From Nocardioides sp. 503 (GTDB taxonomy: Bacteria > Actinomycetota > Actinomycetes > Propionibacteriales > Nocardioidaceae), in contig NZ_SPUI01000005.1 of NCBI RefSeq assembly GCF_004522095.1, positions 1 to 55,159 on the forward strand: a stretch of DNA of 55,159 nt. Reading direction: 5' to 3'. Position 1 is the stretch's first letter; each line of letters opens with the position of its first letter. Below, in pieces: positions 33,196 to 41,623 of this stretch. A program made the translations under genes and the position numbers. The notes beneath the pieces are model-generated. The model was not told the DNA's origin and ran no database searches. It saw only the letters and a program-made list of their open reading frames with translations.

Positions 33196-33315
33196 ATGAC
33201 CACCACTCTCGTCGTCCTGCTCATGACGACGCTGGCTCGGGCCCTGCTGGAGCTGTCCGTGCGGCCCCGCCGACCGCGCAGCTCGATGTCACCCATCGCG
33301 GAGGACCCGCGGTGA
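33196..33315 (+). CDS. 39-aa peptide with one hydrophobic segment
   Basis: MTTTLVVLLMTTLARALLEL followed by a basic tail (VRPRRPRSS). ATG 33196 has aggag 13 bases upstream. It overlaps the next start by GTGA. It may be a small membrane peptide co-expressed with the STAS protein. It is too short for family assignment. Confidence 0.4.
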   Translation: MTTTLVVLLMTTLARALLELSVRPRRPRSSMSPIAEDPR

Positions 33316-33506
33316 GGTTCTCAGCCCACGACGGGCGCCCGGTGCCCGGCGCCGGAGAGCGCAGCGGCTGCGCCCACCCGGCCCACGCCCGCGAGCTCCT
33401 GGACCGCCTGGAGGCGAAGGTCGGCATTCTCGACCTGGAGCGTCACGCGAGCCTCGCGGCCGACTACGCGTGGGCTGTCCCGGGGGCCTCGGAACCACCC
33501 GACTGA
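33312..33506 (+). CDS. Small hypothetical protein (64 aa)
   Basis: GTG 33312 overlaps the preceding peptide's stop codon. The 64-residue product has a helical centre (HARELLDRLEAKVGILDLERHASLAA) that could be a short coiled coil. Translational coupling and the third-position G/C bias support it. No family is recognised. It converges with the NarL-type gene. Confidence 0.4.
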   Translation: MRFSAHDGRPVPGAGERSGCAHPAHARELLDRLEAKVGILDLERHASLAADYAWAVPGASEPPD

Positions 33507-33526
33507 CCCCTGTGCCGGTCCGGGTC
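33503..33526. terminator. Small bidirectional terminator TGACCC/GGGTCA
   Basis: A 6-pair stem spanning both convergent stop codons (33504-33506 on plus, 33525-33527 on minus). Confidence 0.4.
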
Positions 33527-34193
33527 AGCGCGGCCCGCGGAGGACCAGCGTGGGGTCGATGGTGCGCAGGGTGTCGGGCTTGAACCCGTTGTCGAGGGCC
33601 CAGATGACCGCCTGGGACCGGGACGTCACCCCGATCTTGCTGTAGGCGGTGCGGATGTAGGTCTTGATCGTGTTGATGCTCAGGTAGGACCTGGCGGCGA
33701 TGTCATTGTTGCTCAGTCCTTGCGCGATCAGCGCCATCACCTCGGCCTCACGCGGGGACAGCCCGAGCGATCGGCCGGGCCAGTCGCCCTCGCCGTCCAC
33801 GCTCGTCTCGTCCTCACCGGTCAGGATCACGACCTCACCGGCGACGACGCGCCGGAGCGCAGCGACGACCTGGGGGCCCGTCAGCACCTTGGAGAGGTAG
33901 CCGCGTGCTCCGCCGGCGACGGCGTCGGTCACCATCTCGGGCTGGACGTTCCAGCTGTAGACGACCACGTGGGCGTCGCTGTCCCGGACGAAGTCCTCCA
34001 GGTCGATGCCCTGGCCCTGCACCTGGCCGAACGTGTCGTACAGGACGACGTCGACATCGCTGAGGACCGACTGCGAGGCGCCGGTCTCGACCACGTCGAT
34101 GTCCTCCGCCGCGAGGAAGGAGGCGACCCCGGCGACCACGACGGCGTAGTCGTCCACGATGGCGAGCCGCAGCGGGCGAGAGTTCGTCGTCAC
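33525..34193 (-). CDS. NarL/LuxR-family response regulator
   Basis: 222 residues from GTG 34193 (a TAGGGT box lies 7 bases upstream; the longer frame is not used). The receiver has LAIVDDYAVVV, a phospho-Asp in VVLYDTFGQVQ (an atypical context without the usual DxxMPxxxG) and Lys in GYLSKVL. The C-terminal LuxR HTH is LSPREAEVMALIAQGLSNNDIAARSYLSINTIKTYI. Downstream of the PAS kinase on the same strand, it is the likely partner. The unusual loop after the Asp suggests altered activation. Confidence 0.88.
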   Translation of the reverse strand: MTTNSRPLRLAIVDDYAVVVAGVASFLAAEDIDVVETGASQSVLSDVDVVLYDTFGQVQGQGIDLEDFVRDSDAHVVVYSWNVQPEMVTDAVAGGARGYLSKVLTGPQVVAALRRVVAGEVVILTGEDETSVDGEGDWPGRSLGLSPREAEVMALIAQGLSNNDIAARSYLSINTIKTYIRTAYSKIGVTSRSQAVIWALDNGFKPDTLRTIDPTLVLRGPR

Positions 34194-34200
34194 GTGGCTC

Positions 34201-34206
34201 ACCCTA
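34201..34206 (-). promoter_or_regulatory. -10 box TAGGGT for the NarL-type gene
   Basis: TAGGGT on the minus strand, 7 bases before GTG 34193. The 234-base space up to the kinase stop codon shows no other gene. Confidence 0.5.
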
Positions 34207-34427
34207 GGTGCGCGACGCACTCCGGTCGACATCCTGCGGACGGAGGACACCCCCGCTGCCTCCCATCGTCCGCCGGACGGACCACGCGGATCGCGAGCTG
34301 ACGAGGTACCGGCACCTTGCTGGTCCAGACCGGCGTAACCCCGGGGGATCCGCCCCGTTGAAGGGTCGCGTGGGTCTGGGGGGATTCGCGCGGCGCGCCG
34401 CTCCCCGGGTCTCCCCGGGGGCGGCCG

Positions 34428-36065
34428 TTACGCCTCGGGGACGTAGGCCGGCAGCACCACCGTGACGGCGGTCCCTCCTCCGAGCGTGGACGCGATGTCG
34501 AGGGTGCCCCCGTGGACCGCCACGATCGCCTCCACCACGCTCAGTCCCAGTCCGGTGCCGGGAACGGCGAGCCGGTAGGCCTCCGACGAGCGGTAGAAGC
34601 GCCCCCGGACGCGGTCGCGGTCCTCCTCGGACATGCCGATGCCGGTGTCGGCGACCGTGAGCACGCAGCCCGCCGGGGTGGTGGCGACGGTGAGGGTGAC
34701 GGACCCGCCGTCGGGGGTGAACTTGATGGCGTTGTCGCCGAGGTTGAGCACGACCCGCTCCAGGGCCTGCGCGTCGCTCAGGACGAGGACGTGCTCCTCC
34801 GGCACCTGGACGTCGAGCGTGAGGTCGCGGCTGCGGGCCAGCTGCGCCAGGCTGTCGCGGGCCTCGACGACGAGCGCCGCGAGGTCGTGCGGCGCGAGGT
34901 GGAGAGGGACCTCCTCGGCCGAACCGATGCGGTCCAGGTGCAGCAGGTCCTCGACGAGCGCGGAGAGCCGGGCCGCGTTGCGCAGCATCTTCTCCACGGC
35001 CCCGGACTGCCCGGGCGTCAGCTCTCCCAGGTCGCCGTCGGCGAGGAGCTCGCCGTAGCCCTGGATCGAGGCGATGGGCGTGCGCAGCTCGTGGCTGATC
35101 GTGGAGACGACCTCGTCCTTCATGCGGTCGGCCTCCTGGAGGCGGGCCACGGACTGCAGCTCCCGCTGGAGCGCGGCGGCCTGGGCGGCCTCGAGGCCCA
35201 GCCGCACGGAGATGTCCTCGCCGGCGCAGAGGTAGCCGATCAACCGGTGCTCGTCGCGGATCTCGGTGAAGCTCAGCGACATCGTGCGGCTCTCGCCGGA
35301 GGCGGTCGTCACGTGCCAGTCCCTCGGCCTGCCGTGGTGCACCAGCGCCGCGACGATGAGCGCGGAGTCGGGGGAGACCCCGAGATCCTCGGCCTGGCGC
35401 AGCGTCTCGCCCACGCCCAGGATGCCCGCGGAGGGCCTCCCGACCACGTCCTGCGCCGCATGACCCAGCATCAGCTCGGCGCCGCGGTTGAAGTGCGTGA
35501 CGATCATGTCCGCGTCCGTCGCCACGAGCAGCGTGCTGGTGGCCGCGTCGATGATCTGGCTGACGGTCGCGGTGGCGCTGGCGACCTGCGCGGCCTGCGC
35601 CCTCAGCTCGGCCTGCTGCTTGTCACGGGTGCGCACCAGCTCCCGCTCGTAGGCGCGCCGCTGCGTGGCGTCGAAGACGGCCACCCGGACCAGGCGTGGC
35701 TCGCCGTCGGGTGAGCGGACCAGGGTCGCGTTGAGCAGCACCGGCAGTCGGCTGCCGTCCGCCCGGACGATGTCGACGGCGATCTCGCGGACGAACCCCT
35801 GCATCTGGACCATGGGCGCGTAGTGCGTCTCGTGGTAGATCCTGCCGCCGGCCGTGAGGAGGTCGGTCAGGTGGAGGCCGAGGACCTCGTCCGCACCGAG
35901 GCCCAGCCAGGTGCACAAGGTGGCGTTGACCCGGACGATGTAGCCGTCGGGCGTGGTCGACAGGTAGCCGAACGGCGCCTCGTCGTAGAGGAGGGCGAGC
36001 TCCTCCTCGAGGACCTTCTCCGGCACCACGGCGGGCGGGGTGTCGTCGGGCCGCTCCGGCGGCAT
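34428..36065 (-). CDS. PAS-domain histidine kinase coupled to RsbQ
   Basis: 545 residues, soluble. PAS1 is at about residues 22-140 (FGYLSTTPDGYIVRVNATL, GGRIYHETHYAPMVQMQGFV), then a short coiled coil (about 140-165), PAS2 at about 168-290 (ATSTLLVATDADMIVTHFN), HisKA with His in VSTISHELRTPIASIQGYG, and HATPase (NLGDNAIKFTP, DTGIGMS, GTGLGLSVV). Its ATG lies 2 bases after the stop of the RsbQ-like gene. In Bacillus, RsbQ activates the PAS domain of the phosphatase RsbP; here the same input appears wired to a kinase. The downstream NarL gene is the likely output. Confidence 0.9.
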   Translation of the reverse strand: MPPERPDDTPPAVVPEKVLEEELALLYDEAPFGYLSTTPDGYIVRVNATLCTWLGLGADEVLGLHLTDLLTAGGRIYHETHYAPMVQMQGFVREIAVDIVRADGSRLPVLLNATLVRSPDGEPRLVRVAVFDATQRRAYERELVRTRDKQQAELRAQAAQVASATATVSQIIDAATSTLLVATDADMIVTHFNRGAELMLGHAAQDVVGRPSAGILGVGETLRQAEDLGVSPDSALIVAALVHHGRPRDWHVTTASGESRTMSLSFTEIRDEHRLIGYLCAGEDISVRLGLEAAQAAALQRELQSVARLQEADRMKDEVVSTISHELRTPIASIQGYGELLADGDLGELTPGQSGAVEKMLRNAARLSALVEDLLHLDRIGSAEEVPLHLAPHDLAALVVEARDSLAQLARSRDLTLDVQVPEEHVLVLSDAQALERVVLNLGDNAIKFTPDGGSVTLTVATTPAGCVLTVADTGIGMSEEDRDRVRGRFYRSSEAYRLAVPGTGLGLSVVEAIVAVHGGTLDIASTLGGGTAVTVVLPAYVPEA

Positions 36066-36067
36066 GA

Positions 36068-36877
36068 CTACGGCGCGCCTCGCTGCCGCAGGAAGCCCTC
36101 GATCGCGGCGATGGTCTCCTCCGGAGCGCTGAGGTTGGGGCAGTGCCCGGTCGCGTCCAGCTGCACCAGCGTCGCGTCGGGGATGGTGTCAGCGACGTAG
36201 CGGCCCACCGTCGTCGGCGCGATGGCGTCACGGGTGCACTGCAGGACCAACGTCGGCACGCCGACCTGGGGCAGGTCCTCGCGGTTGTCCGAGAGGAAGG
36301 TCGTGGTTGCGAAGCGCCGGGCGATGTCGGGGTCCATGCGGCAGAAGCTCGCGGTGAGCTCGTCCCCGAGCGCCGGCCGGTCGGGGTTGCCGACGATCAC
36401 CGGCGCCATCGTGGCGGACCAGCCGAGGAAGTTGCTCGACAGGGACTCCAGGAGCTCGTCGATGTCCTCGCGGGCGAAGCCGCCGGTGTAGTCGACGTCG
36501 TCGATGTAGCGCGGTGACGGGCTCACCATCACGAGCCTGCTGAAGCGCTCGGGGTCCTCGATCACGGCCAGCGCACCGATCATCGACGAGACGGAGTGCC
36601 CGACGAACACGACGTCGTGCAGGTCCAGGTCGCGCACGATCTCGACGACGTCGGCCGCGTAGCCCGCGAGGTCGGAGTACTTGTCGGGGTCGTAGGTCGA
36701 GGAGTCCGACCCCCCGGAGCCGATGTGGTCGAACGTGATGACGCGGTAGCGGTCGGCGAACGCGGGGGCGACGTAGCGCCACATCGACTGGTCGCAGCCG
36801 AAGCCGTGGGCGAACAGCATCGGCTGTCCGTCGACCGGGCCGGAGAGCGACACGCCATGTCGCGCGGTGACGCTCAT
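36068..36877 (-). CDS. rsbQ: RsbQ-like alpha/beta hydrolase (stress-signalling)
   Basis: 269 residues. RsbQ hallmarks are seen through the whole length: FAHGFGCDQSMWRYVAPAF, GSGGSDSSTYDP, VFVGHSVSSMIGAL (nucleophile Ser), MVSPSPRYI, NREDLPQVGVPTLVLQC, RDAIAPTTVG (Asp) and DATGHCPNLSAPEET (His). In Bacillus subtilis RsbQ makes or delivers a small hydrophobic signal to the PAS domain of RsbP under energy stress. Here it is immediately upstream of a PAS kinase, supporting the same pairing. A TAGAGT box lies 8 bases before ATG 36877, so the operon probably starts here. Confidence 0.85.
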   Translation of the reverse strand: MSVTARHGVSLSGPVDGQPMLFAHGFGCDQSMWRYVAPAFADRYRVITFDHIGSGGSDSSTYDPDKYSDLAGYAADVVEIVRDLDLHDVVFVGHSVSSMIGALAVIEDPERFSRLVMVSPSPRYIDDVDYTGGFAREDIDELLESLSSNFLGWSATMAPVIVGNPDRPALGDELTASFCRMDPDIARRFATTTFLSDNREDLPQVGVPTLVLQCTRDAIAPTTVGRYVADTIPDATLVQLDATGHCPNLSAPEETIAAIEGFLRQRGAP

Positions 36878-37050
36878 GGAAGCGGACTCTAGTCGAGCGG
36901 CCTCCGGCGACCCCTCACCCGAAGAGGCGGTTCATCCCTCCGAGAGGCCGGCGGCCGCGGTAACGCTGAGTCCATCTGCTCTGGTGCCACCCCGCACGGG
37001 AGCCGCAGAGCCGAGAGGGGAGCCCTGGTCGACCGCCCGGGGGCGCAGCG

Positions 37051-37431
37051 TCAGGGCCGCGACAGCGGGTCGGTGCTGCGGAACACCGCCCTGCGCAGGC
37101 TCTCCGGTACGTCGGCGAGGCCCGGACCGCCGGCCGCCACCCAGTCCGCGAGCGCCGACGGCTCGTGGCGGCCGTTGACCTGACCGAGCCACACCGGGCG
37201 CCCGCCCGATCGGCGGCCCTCCGGCGACGGGGACACGACCATGACGTCGGAGCGCTCGCACGGACCGAGGCAGTCGGTGACCCGTACCCGAGCCGTGCCG
37301 TCGAGCAGCCGTCGCAGGGCCTCCAGCCGCGCGGCGTGGTCGACGAGGGGACGCTTCGTGGCGGTGCCGCAGCAGCACCCCCGACAGACGGTGACGGTGG
37401 GCTCGCCGGGCGGGGGAGTGGTCGGTGACAT
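37051..37431 (-). CDS. Thioredoxin-like [2Fe-2S] ferredoxin-domain protein
   Basis: 126 residues. Cysteines in VCRGCCCGTA and VTDCLGPCERSDV give the C-x2-C ... C-x3-C pattern of thioredoxin-like ferredoxins. ATG 37431 has aaggaagg 7 bases upstream; longer starts are rejected. It is probably an electron carrier or iron-sulfur sensor; its partner is unknown. It could reduce an oxygenase, but none is adjacent. Confidence 0.7.
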   Translation of the reverse strand: MSPTTPPPGEPTVTVCRGCCCGTATKRPLVDHAARLEALRRLLDGTARVRVTDCLGPCERSDVMVVSPSPEGRRSGGRPVWLGQVNGRHEPSALADWVAAGGPGLADVPESLRRAVFRSTDPLSRP

Positions 37432-37551
37432 CGAGGCGCCTTCCTTCGAGGCTCGTCGTGGACGCAGCTCAGGCGACCGGACTGGGCCACGAGGGGCCAT
37501 CACCGTTGCGGGACAGTGCCGGGATCTCACCGGACTTCGCTGGGGCTGCGC

Positions 37552-37570
37552 CGCTCCTCCAGGAGGAGCG
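37552..37570 (-). terminator. Hairpin after the DUF4262 gene
   Basis: cgctcctcc-a-ggaggagcg, a perfect inverted repeat 26 bases beyond the stop of the 37597 gene on its strand. Confidence 0.55.
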
Positions 37571-37596
37571 ACGCCAGGGTACGCAACCCGCGTGGC

Positions 37597-38508
37597 TCAC
37601 TCGGACAACGGTGAGACGGACCACGGGGCGTCGGGACCGGTGCGTGACGCCTCCCGTTCCAGCCCCAGGTCGCTGATCTGCCGCAGGCTGGGGGCGGAGC
37701 GGACGAGGTGGGCCAGGTGGACGATGCGCATGTCGTCGGTCCCGTGGTCGTAGCTCCCGCAGTGGATGGACCAGTCCTCCCCGCGGGTCTCGTCCGACTC
37801 TCGCGCCGCCCAGAGAACCGCCCGTCCGTCGTCGACGACGTGGGCGCAGGAGAACGCCAGGTGGTCCGGCGGCACGGGGAAGTCCCACGGGGGATCGGCG
37901 GCCAGGCCGTCGCGGTGCTCGATCGGCACCCGCCAGCCTCGCGGCTGCAGCTCGTCCAGGATCGCCGGCGCCCCCGGCTGCCACGCGAAGATCCCGGTCC
38001 GGTCGGGCCACACGAGCGCCAGCGCCTCGGGCTTGCGACGGTGGAACCACCCCGACCACGTGACGGCGTCGAGGAGCCCTTCGTCGCTGACACCCTCGAC
38101 CGCCACCGGCACCCCGGCCAGGACGTCCTCCAAGGCGTCGCCGGGGACCGGGCGCAGACCGGCCATGATCCGGGTGGCCACGGCGTTGAGCGCACGGTGC
38201 ATCACGCCGAGGTCGAGCCCCGACATCAGCAGCTCCGGGTGACCGAGCCGGTGTCCCAGGCCGAGCGTGTAGGCGAACGCCGGCCCGTGGGCGCCGGGGT
38301 CGTCGTCCGCGAGGTCGTCGTGGTCGAGCGAGCAGCAGGCGGCGTCCGGGCTCACCAGCATCACCTGCCACCCGTGCTGCAGGACGGCGTCGATGGTCCG
38401 CCTGTCCAGCTCGTCGTACGACGGGTCGGGCCGGCAGAGGTGGCAGTCGCAGCCGGGCGCGGCAGGCAGGGGCCCCATCCAGGGTTGGTCGTCCTCAGGT
38501 CGTCGCAC
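37597..38508 (-). CDS. DUF4262-domain protein
   Basis: 303 residues from GTG 38508; a GTG at 38529 is also possible. The downstream one is preferred because gaggagg lies 4 bases before it and a TACAAC -10 box at 38532-38537 would place the transcript start after 38529. A Cys cluster near the N-terminus (CDCHLCRPD) is followed by the DUF4262 pattern (GWQVMLV, FAYTLGLGHRLGHPELLMSGL) and a second related half. Cytoplasmic, function unknown. It is divergent from the GNAT gene. Confidence 0.75.
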   Translation of the reverse strand: MRRPEDDQPWMGPLPAAPGCDCHLCRPDPSYDELDRRTIDAVLQHGWQVMLVSPDAACCSLDHDDLADDDPGAHGPAFAYTLGLGHRLGHPELLMSGLDLGVMHRALNAVATRIMAGLRPVPGDALEDVLAGVPVAVEGVSDEGLLDAVTWSGWFHRRKPEALALVWPDRTGIFAWQPGAPAILDELQPRGWRVPIEHRDGLAADPPWDFPVPPDHLAFSCAHVVDDGRAVLWAARESDETRGEDWSIHCGSYDHGTDDMRIVHLAHLVRSAPSLRQISDLGLEREASRTGPDAPWSVSPLSE

Positions 38509-38621
38509 GGGTCCTCCTCGGGTCGCCACCAGTTGTAGCGCGATCCGGCGAGGTGCCTCGGACGTTGTGCACAGGCAGCGGAGCCGCCTGCTCGAGCGAC
38601 CTCGGGTCCGAGTCGTCGTGG

Positions 38622-38627
38622 GAGCAT
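38622..38627 (+). promoter_or_regulatory. -10 box GAGCAT for the GNAT gene
   Basis: GAGCAT, 6 bases, GTG 38634. This decides the start against a longer frame from 38553. Confidence 0.5.
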
Positions 38628-38633
38628 TCGGCA

Positions 38634-39158
38634 GTGGGCGCCCAGGAGCTGAGGACCGAACGGCTGCGGCTCACCCCGCCCGTGCCGAACGATGCCGCCG
38701 GGGTGTTCGCGATCCTGGGAGACGCGCGCACCGTCGAGCACAACCCGTCCGACCGGCTCGCTGACGAGACCGCGGCGACGGCTCTGGTCGACCGGTGGGT
38801 CCATCACTGGGCGGAGCACGGCTTCGGATATCGCTGCGTCCGCGAGCACGGCTCCGACCGCATCATCGGCTACGCCGGCGTCAAGCGGATGACGATGGAT
38901 GGGCGCCCGGTGCTGAACCTGGTCTACCGCTTCGTGCCGGACGTCTGGGGTCGGGGCCTGGCCACCGAGGCCGCCGCCGCGCTGGTGGCGAGCGCCCTCG
39001 AGGAGAAGCCGGGGCAGACGGTCGTGGCCCGCGTACGCCCTGACAACCGACCCAGCCAGCACGTCGCGCTGAAGGCCGGCCTGCGGCGTGACGTCGCCCT
39101 CGACTGCGAGGGCGAGGACGGCCTCGACTGGGTCTTCACGAGCTCGGACGAGGAGTGA
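38634..39158 (+). CDS. GNAT-family N-acetyltransferase (RimJ-like)
   Basis: 174 residues. LRTERLRLTPPVPNDA at the start and the acetyl-CoA-binding region VPDVWGRGLATEAAAALV (motif A, R/QxxGxG/A variant) are typical of Acetyltransf_3 proteins that modify ribosomal or other N-termini. Its last 23 bases overlap the 3' end of the convergent helicase gene. No other clue to the acceptor. Confidence 0.85.
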   Translation: MGAQELRTERLRLTPPVPNDAAGVFAILGDARTVEHNPSDRLADETAATALVDRWVHHWAEHGFGYRCVREHGSDRIIGYAGVKRMTMDGRPVLNLVYRFVPDVWGRGLATEAAAALVASALEEKPGQTVVARVRPDNRPSQHVALKAGLRRDVALDCEGEDGLDWVFTSSDEE

Positions 39159-40887
39159 CGCCGGCCCAGGCGCCGTCGTCGTGCAGGCTCGTGGGTGGGA
39201 GCCAGTCGGCCCCCAGAAGCCGAGCCAGGTCGGCGAGGCCGGTGGTGTCGGCACCCACGGTGTCGGAGGCTGCGGCGATCCGCTCCACCATCACCCGGCC
39301 GACCTGCTCCTCGACCGTTCCCTCGGCGTACGCCACGTGCCAGGGCGAGACCTGGTGGTCGCGGTGGGTCCGCCCGGTCACCTGTCGTGCGGCGATGCCG
39401 GAGAACCGGGCCTGGTGGAAGACGCCCACCCGCGGCTCGGTGCTCGCCTGGCGGCCGTCGGCGAGCGTCTCGCCGGCGTGCAGGCTGATCGAGGCGACGG
39501 TGGTGAAGACGCAGACCTTCGCCTCGCCGATCTGGAAGCGCACCCGCTCCGCCTCGACGTCGAACCGGTCGCGGCCGTAGATCGAGGCCACGTCGATCCC
39601 GGAGTCGCGCAGCCGGTCGGCGATGGGGTCGGCGGCGGTCGTCACGAACTCGACCGAGCACGCCACCTGTCGCTCGGACTCCACCTGCTGGGCGATCCAC
39701 GCGACCGTCGAGTCGACCCGGATGAGCCCGGCCTTCTGCCGGAAGCGCAGCAGCGCTGCGCGCCCCTTCGCCACGTTGCGGCCGCGTCGCGCCAGGTCCA
39801 TCTCGCGGCAGAACTCCCCCCACTCGGCCTCGTAGGCCGTCCGCTCCGTCGGCGTGAGGGTGACCGGCATGCCGGAGATCGGCACCGGTCCCCACGGAGC
39901 GGCTCGGTGCAGCATCGCCGGGGGCCGCTCGTCGGCGAGCCAGCCGCGCACCAGCTTGAGGTCGGCGGCCCGTCGCGCCGGGTCGGTGGTCCACGTCGCG
40001 CCGTAGCGGCCCCGCTCCATCCCGACCCCGTGGCGCTCGAGCGCGTCGGCGAACGCGACATCAGGCTTCGTCGCGGAGGTCCACTCCTTCATGGGCTCGC
40101 CGAGCACCTGCGCGTAGGCGGGGGCGAGGTAGGGCAGCTCGAGCGGCGTGTGGCCGGGTGTCGCGGTCGTGGCGATGACGAACGGCGCCTTGTCGTGCGG
40201 CCGCCCGTGCCCCGAGATCCTCGCCCAGATCTTCCACCGCTTCGTCGTGGTACGTCGTAGCGCGTGAGCCTCGTCGGCGATGATCACGTCCCACTGGTGG
40301 TCCGTGACCTTGTCGAGCCGGTCCCAGGTGATGACGACCCACTCCAGGCCCCCGTCGCCCAGCGCCGTGATCGTCCGGCACCAGTGACCGATGGTGATCG
40401 CAGCAGGCCGGTCCGCCACGACGAGCACGCGGCGCGCGCCGCGGAGGTCGCCCACCGCCGTCGCGCCGAGCACCGCGGAGATCGTCTTGCCCACGCCGGG
40501 CTCGTCGGCCAGCAGGAACTGCCGTCCGCCTGCCGCGGCGCGCGCCGCGATCGCGTCCGCCGCCTCGAACTGGATCCGACGCGGCTCGAGCTCGTCGGTC
40601 GGCTCCGGAGCGGGCGTCGGGTCGTCGGGGTTGAGCGTGTGGTCGAGGAAGCGGCCGAGCGTGTGCGGACCCGGGACGTACGGCGTGAGGTGCGCAGGCA
40701 CGTCGCGCCCGACGTAGAGGTGGGCCTTGACCGCCGGGTGCCAGGCAGCGCCGTCGACGGTGGTGCCGTAAGGGACGTCCAGCACCCACAGGCGCTCGCC
40801 TGGCCCAGCGGCCGGCAACGGTCGTGTCCCGCTCCCGCCCCGTGAGGGGCTGCGCCGCCGAGCGCTGGATCGACGACGACTGGCCAC
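39136..40887 (-). CDS. SNF2-like DEAH helicase/ATPase
   Basis: 583 residues. Motif I is LLADEPGVGKTISAVLGA, motif II IIADEAHALR and motif III ATTATPGHTPLELPYL, with a C-terminal helicase lobe (IDVASIYGRDRFDVE, QVTGRTHRDHQVSPWHVAYA, ending in the arginine-finger region TGRTHR). It is short for SNF2 and carries no nuclease or methylase domain. It is probably a DNA translocase of repair or defence type, but no companion gene is present. GTG 40887 has TAGCGT 6 bases upstream. The 3' end overlaps the GNAT gene. Confidence 0.85.
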   Translation of the reverse strand: MASRRRSSARRRSPSRGGSGTRPLPAAGPGERLWVLDVPYGTTVDGAAWHPAVKAHLYVGRDVPAHLTPYVPGPHTLGRFLDHTLNPDDPTPAPEPTDELEPRRIQFEAADAIAARAAAGGRQFLLADEPGVGKTISAVLGATAVGDLRGARRVLVVADRPAAITIGHWCRTITALGDGGLEWVVITWDRLDKVTDHQWDVIIADEAHALRRTTTKRWKIWARISGHGRPHDKAPFVIATTATPGHTPLELPYLAPAYAQVLGEPMKEWTSATKPDVAFADALERHGVGMERGRYGATWTTDPARRAADLKLVRGWLADERPPAMLHRAAPWGPVPISGMPVTLTPTERTAYEAEWGEFCREMDLARRGRNVAKGRAALLRFRQKAGLIRVDSTVAWIAQQVESERQVACSVEFVTTAADPIADRLRDSGIDVASIYGRDRFDVEAERVRFQIGEAKVCVFTTVASISLHAGETLADGRQASTEPRVGVFHQARFSGIAARQVTGRTHRDHQVSPWHVAYAEGTVEEQVGRVMVERIAAASDTVGADTTGLADLARLLGADWLPPTSLHDDGAWAGVTPRPSS

Positions 40888-40893
40888 CTCGCG

Positions 40894-40899
40894 ACGCTA
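40894..40899 (-). promoter_or_regulatory. -10 box TAGCGT for the helicase gene
   Basis: TAGCGT on the minus strand with 6 bases to GTG 40887. Confidence 0.55.
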
Positions 40900-41041
40900 C
40901 CGGCACCTCCGCCGCGCACCGGGCTCCCTCGCCCGAGGCGGCTCCTCGCGCCCCCGAACGGAGAGGTCTGCTCGAACATCTCGACGTCGTGGGTGGCGCG
41001 CGCTCGGGAATAGTCCCCGATCACTCGTGTTCAGACTCCAT

Positions 41042-41599
41042 GTGAGCTCCCTCGACCCCTCGTCCGCGGCCGTGACGCGAGGGTCGGTGCCGTCGGTACG
41101 CGACACGGGGTCCAGGGCCAACATCGTCGGTGCGCGTCACGCGCGGGTGCTGGCCGAGCTGGGTCGGTTCCTCACGGTGGGGGGCGTCGCCACGCTCGTC
41201 GCGTTCATCCTCTTCAATGCGCTGGTCCACGGCTTCAGCACCGGTCACCTCGCGGTCCTCAGCGATCGACCGATCCTGGCCTACGTGCTGGCCAACACCG
41301 TCGGCATGGTGATCAGCTACCGCGGCGCCAGGAGCTGGGCGTTCCGAGACCGACCACCGCGTCAGGCGGACGGCGGCCGATCGGCGTACGTGCTGATCAA
41401 CGTGGTCACCATGTCGCTCCCGGTCGCCTGCCTGATGATCAGTCGTGACGTGCTGGGTCTCGAGGACCCGCTGTCGGACAACATCTCCGCGAACGTCATC
41501 GGTCTCGCGCTCGGGCTCGGTGCGCGGTTCTACCTCTTCCGCCGGTTCGTCTTCCGGCGTCCGACAGGAGTGCGCTCCCACCCCGACGCCGCGGGCTGA
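41042..41599 (+). CDS. GtrA-family membrane protein
   Basis: 185 residues. After a polar N-terminus of about 35 residues come four membrane helices (FLTVGGVATLVAFILFNALV, then LAYVLANTVGMVISYRGARSWAFR, with the conserved Arg/Trp-rich loop, then two more). GtrA proteins flip or help flip undecaprenyl-linked sugars for cell-envelope glycosylation. The exact start is uncertain: GTG 41042 follows CAGACT by 4 bases. No glycosyltransferase gene is adjacent. Confidence 0.8.
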   Translation: MSSLDPSSAAVTRGSVPSVRDTGSRANIVGARHARVLAELGRFLTVGGVATLVAFILFNALVHGFSTGHLAVLSDRPILAYVLANTVGMVISYRGARSWAFRDRPPRQADGGRSAYVLINVVTMSLPVACLMISRDVLGLEDPLSDNISANVIGLALGLGARFYLFRRFVFRRPTGVRSHPDAAG

Positions 41600-41623
41600 G
41601 CGAAGCCCCGTCTCGGCAGACGC

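Noticed and set aside
38508..38529. Longer DUF4262 start at GTG 38529
   Set aside because: It would lie upstream of the predicted transcript start and lacks a ribosome site; kept only as an alternative.
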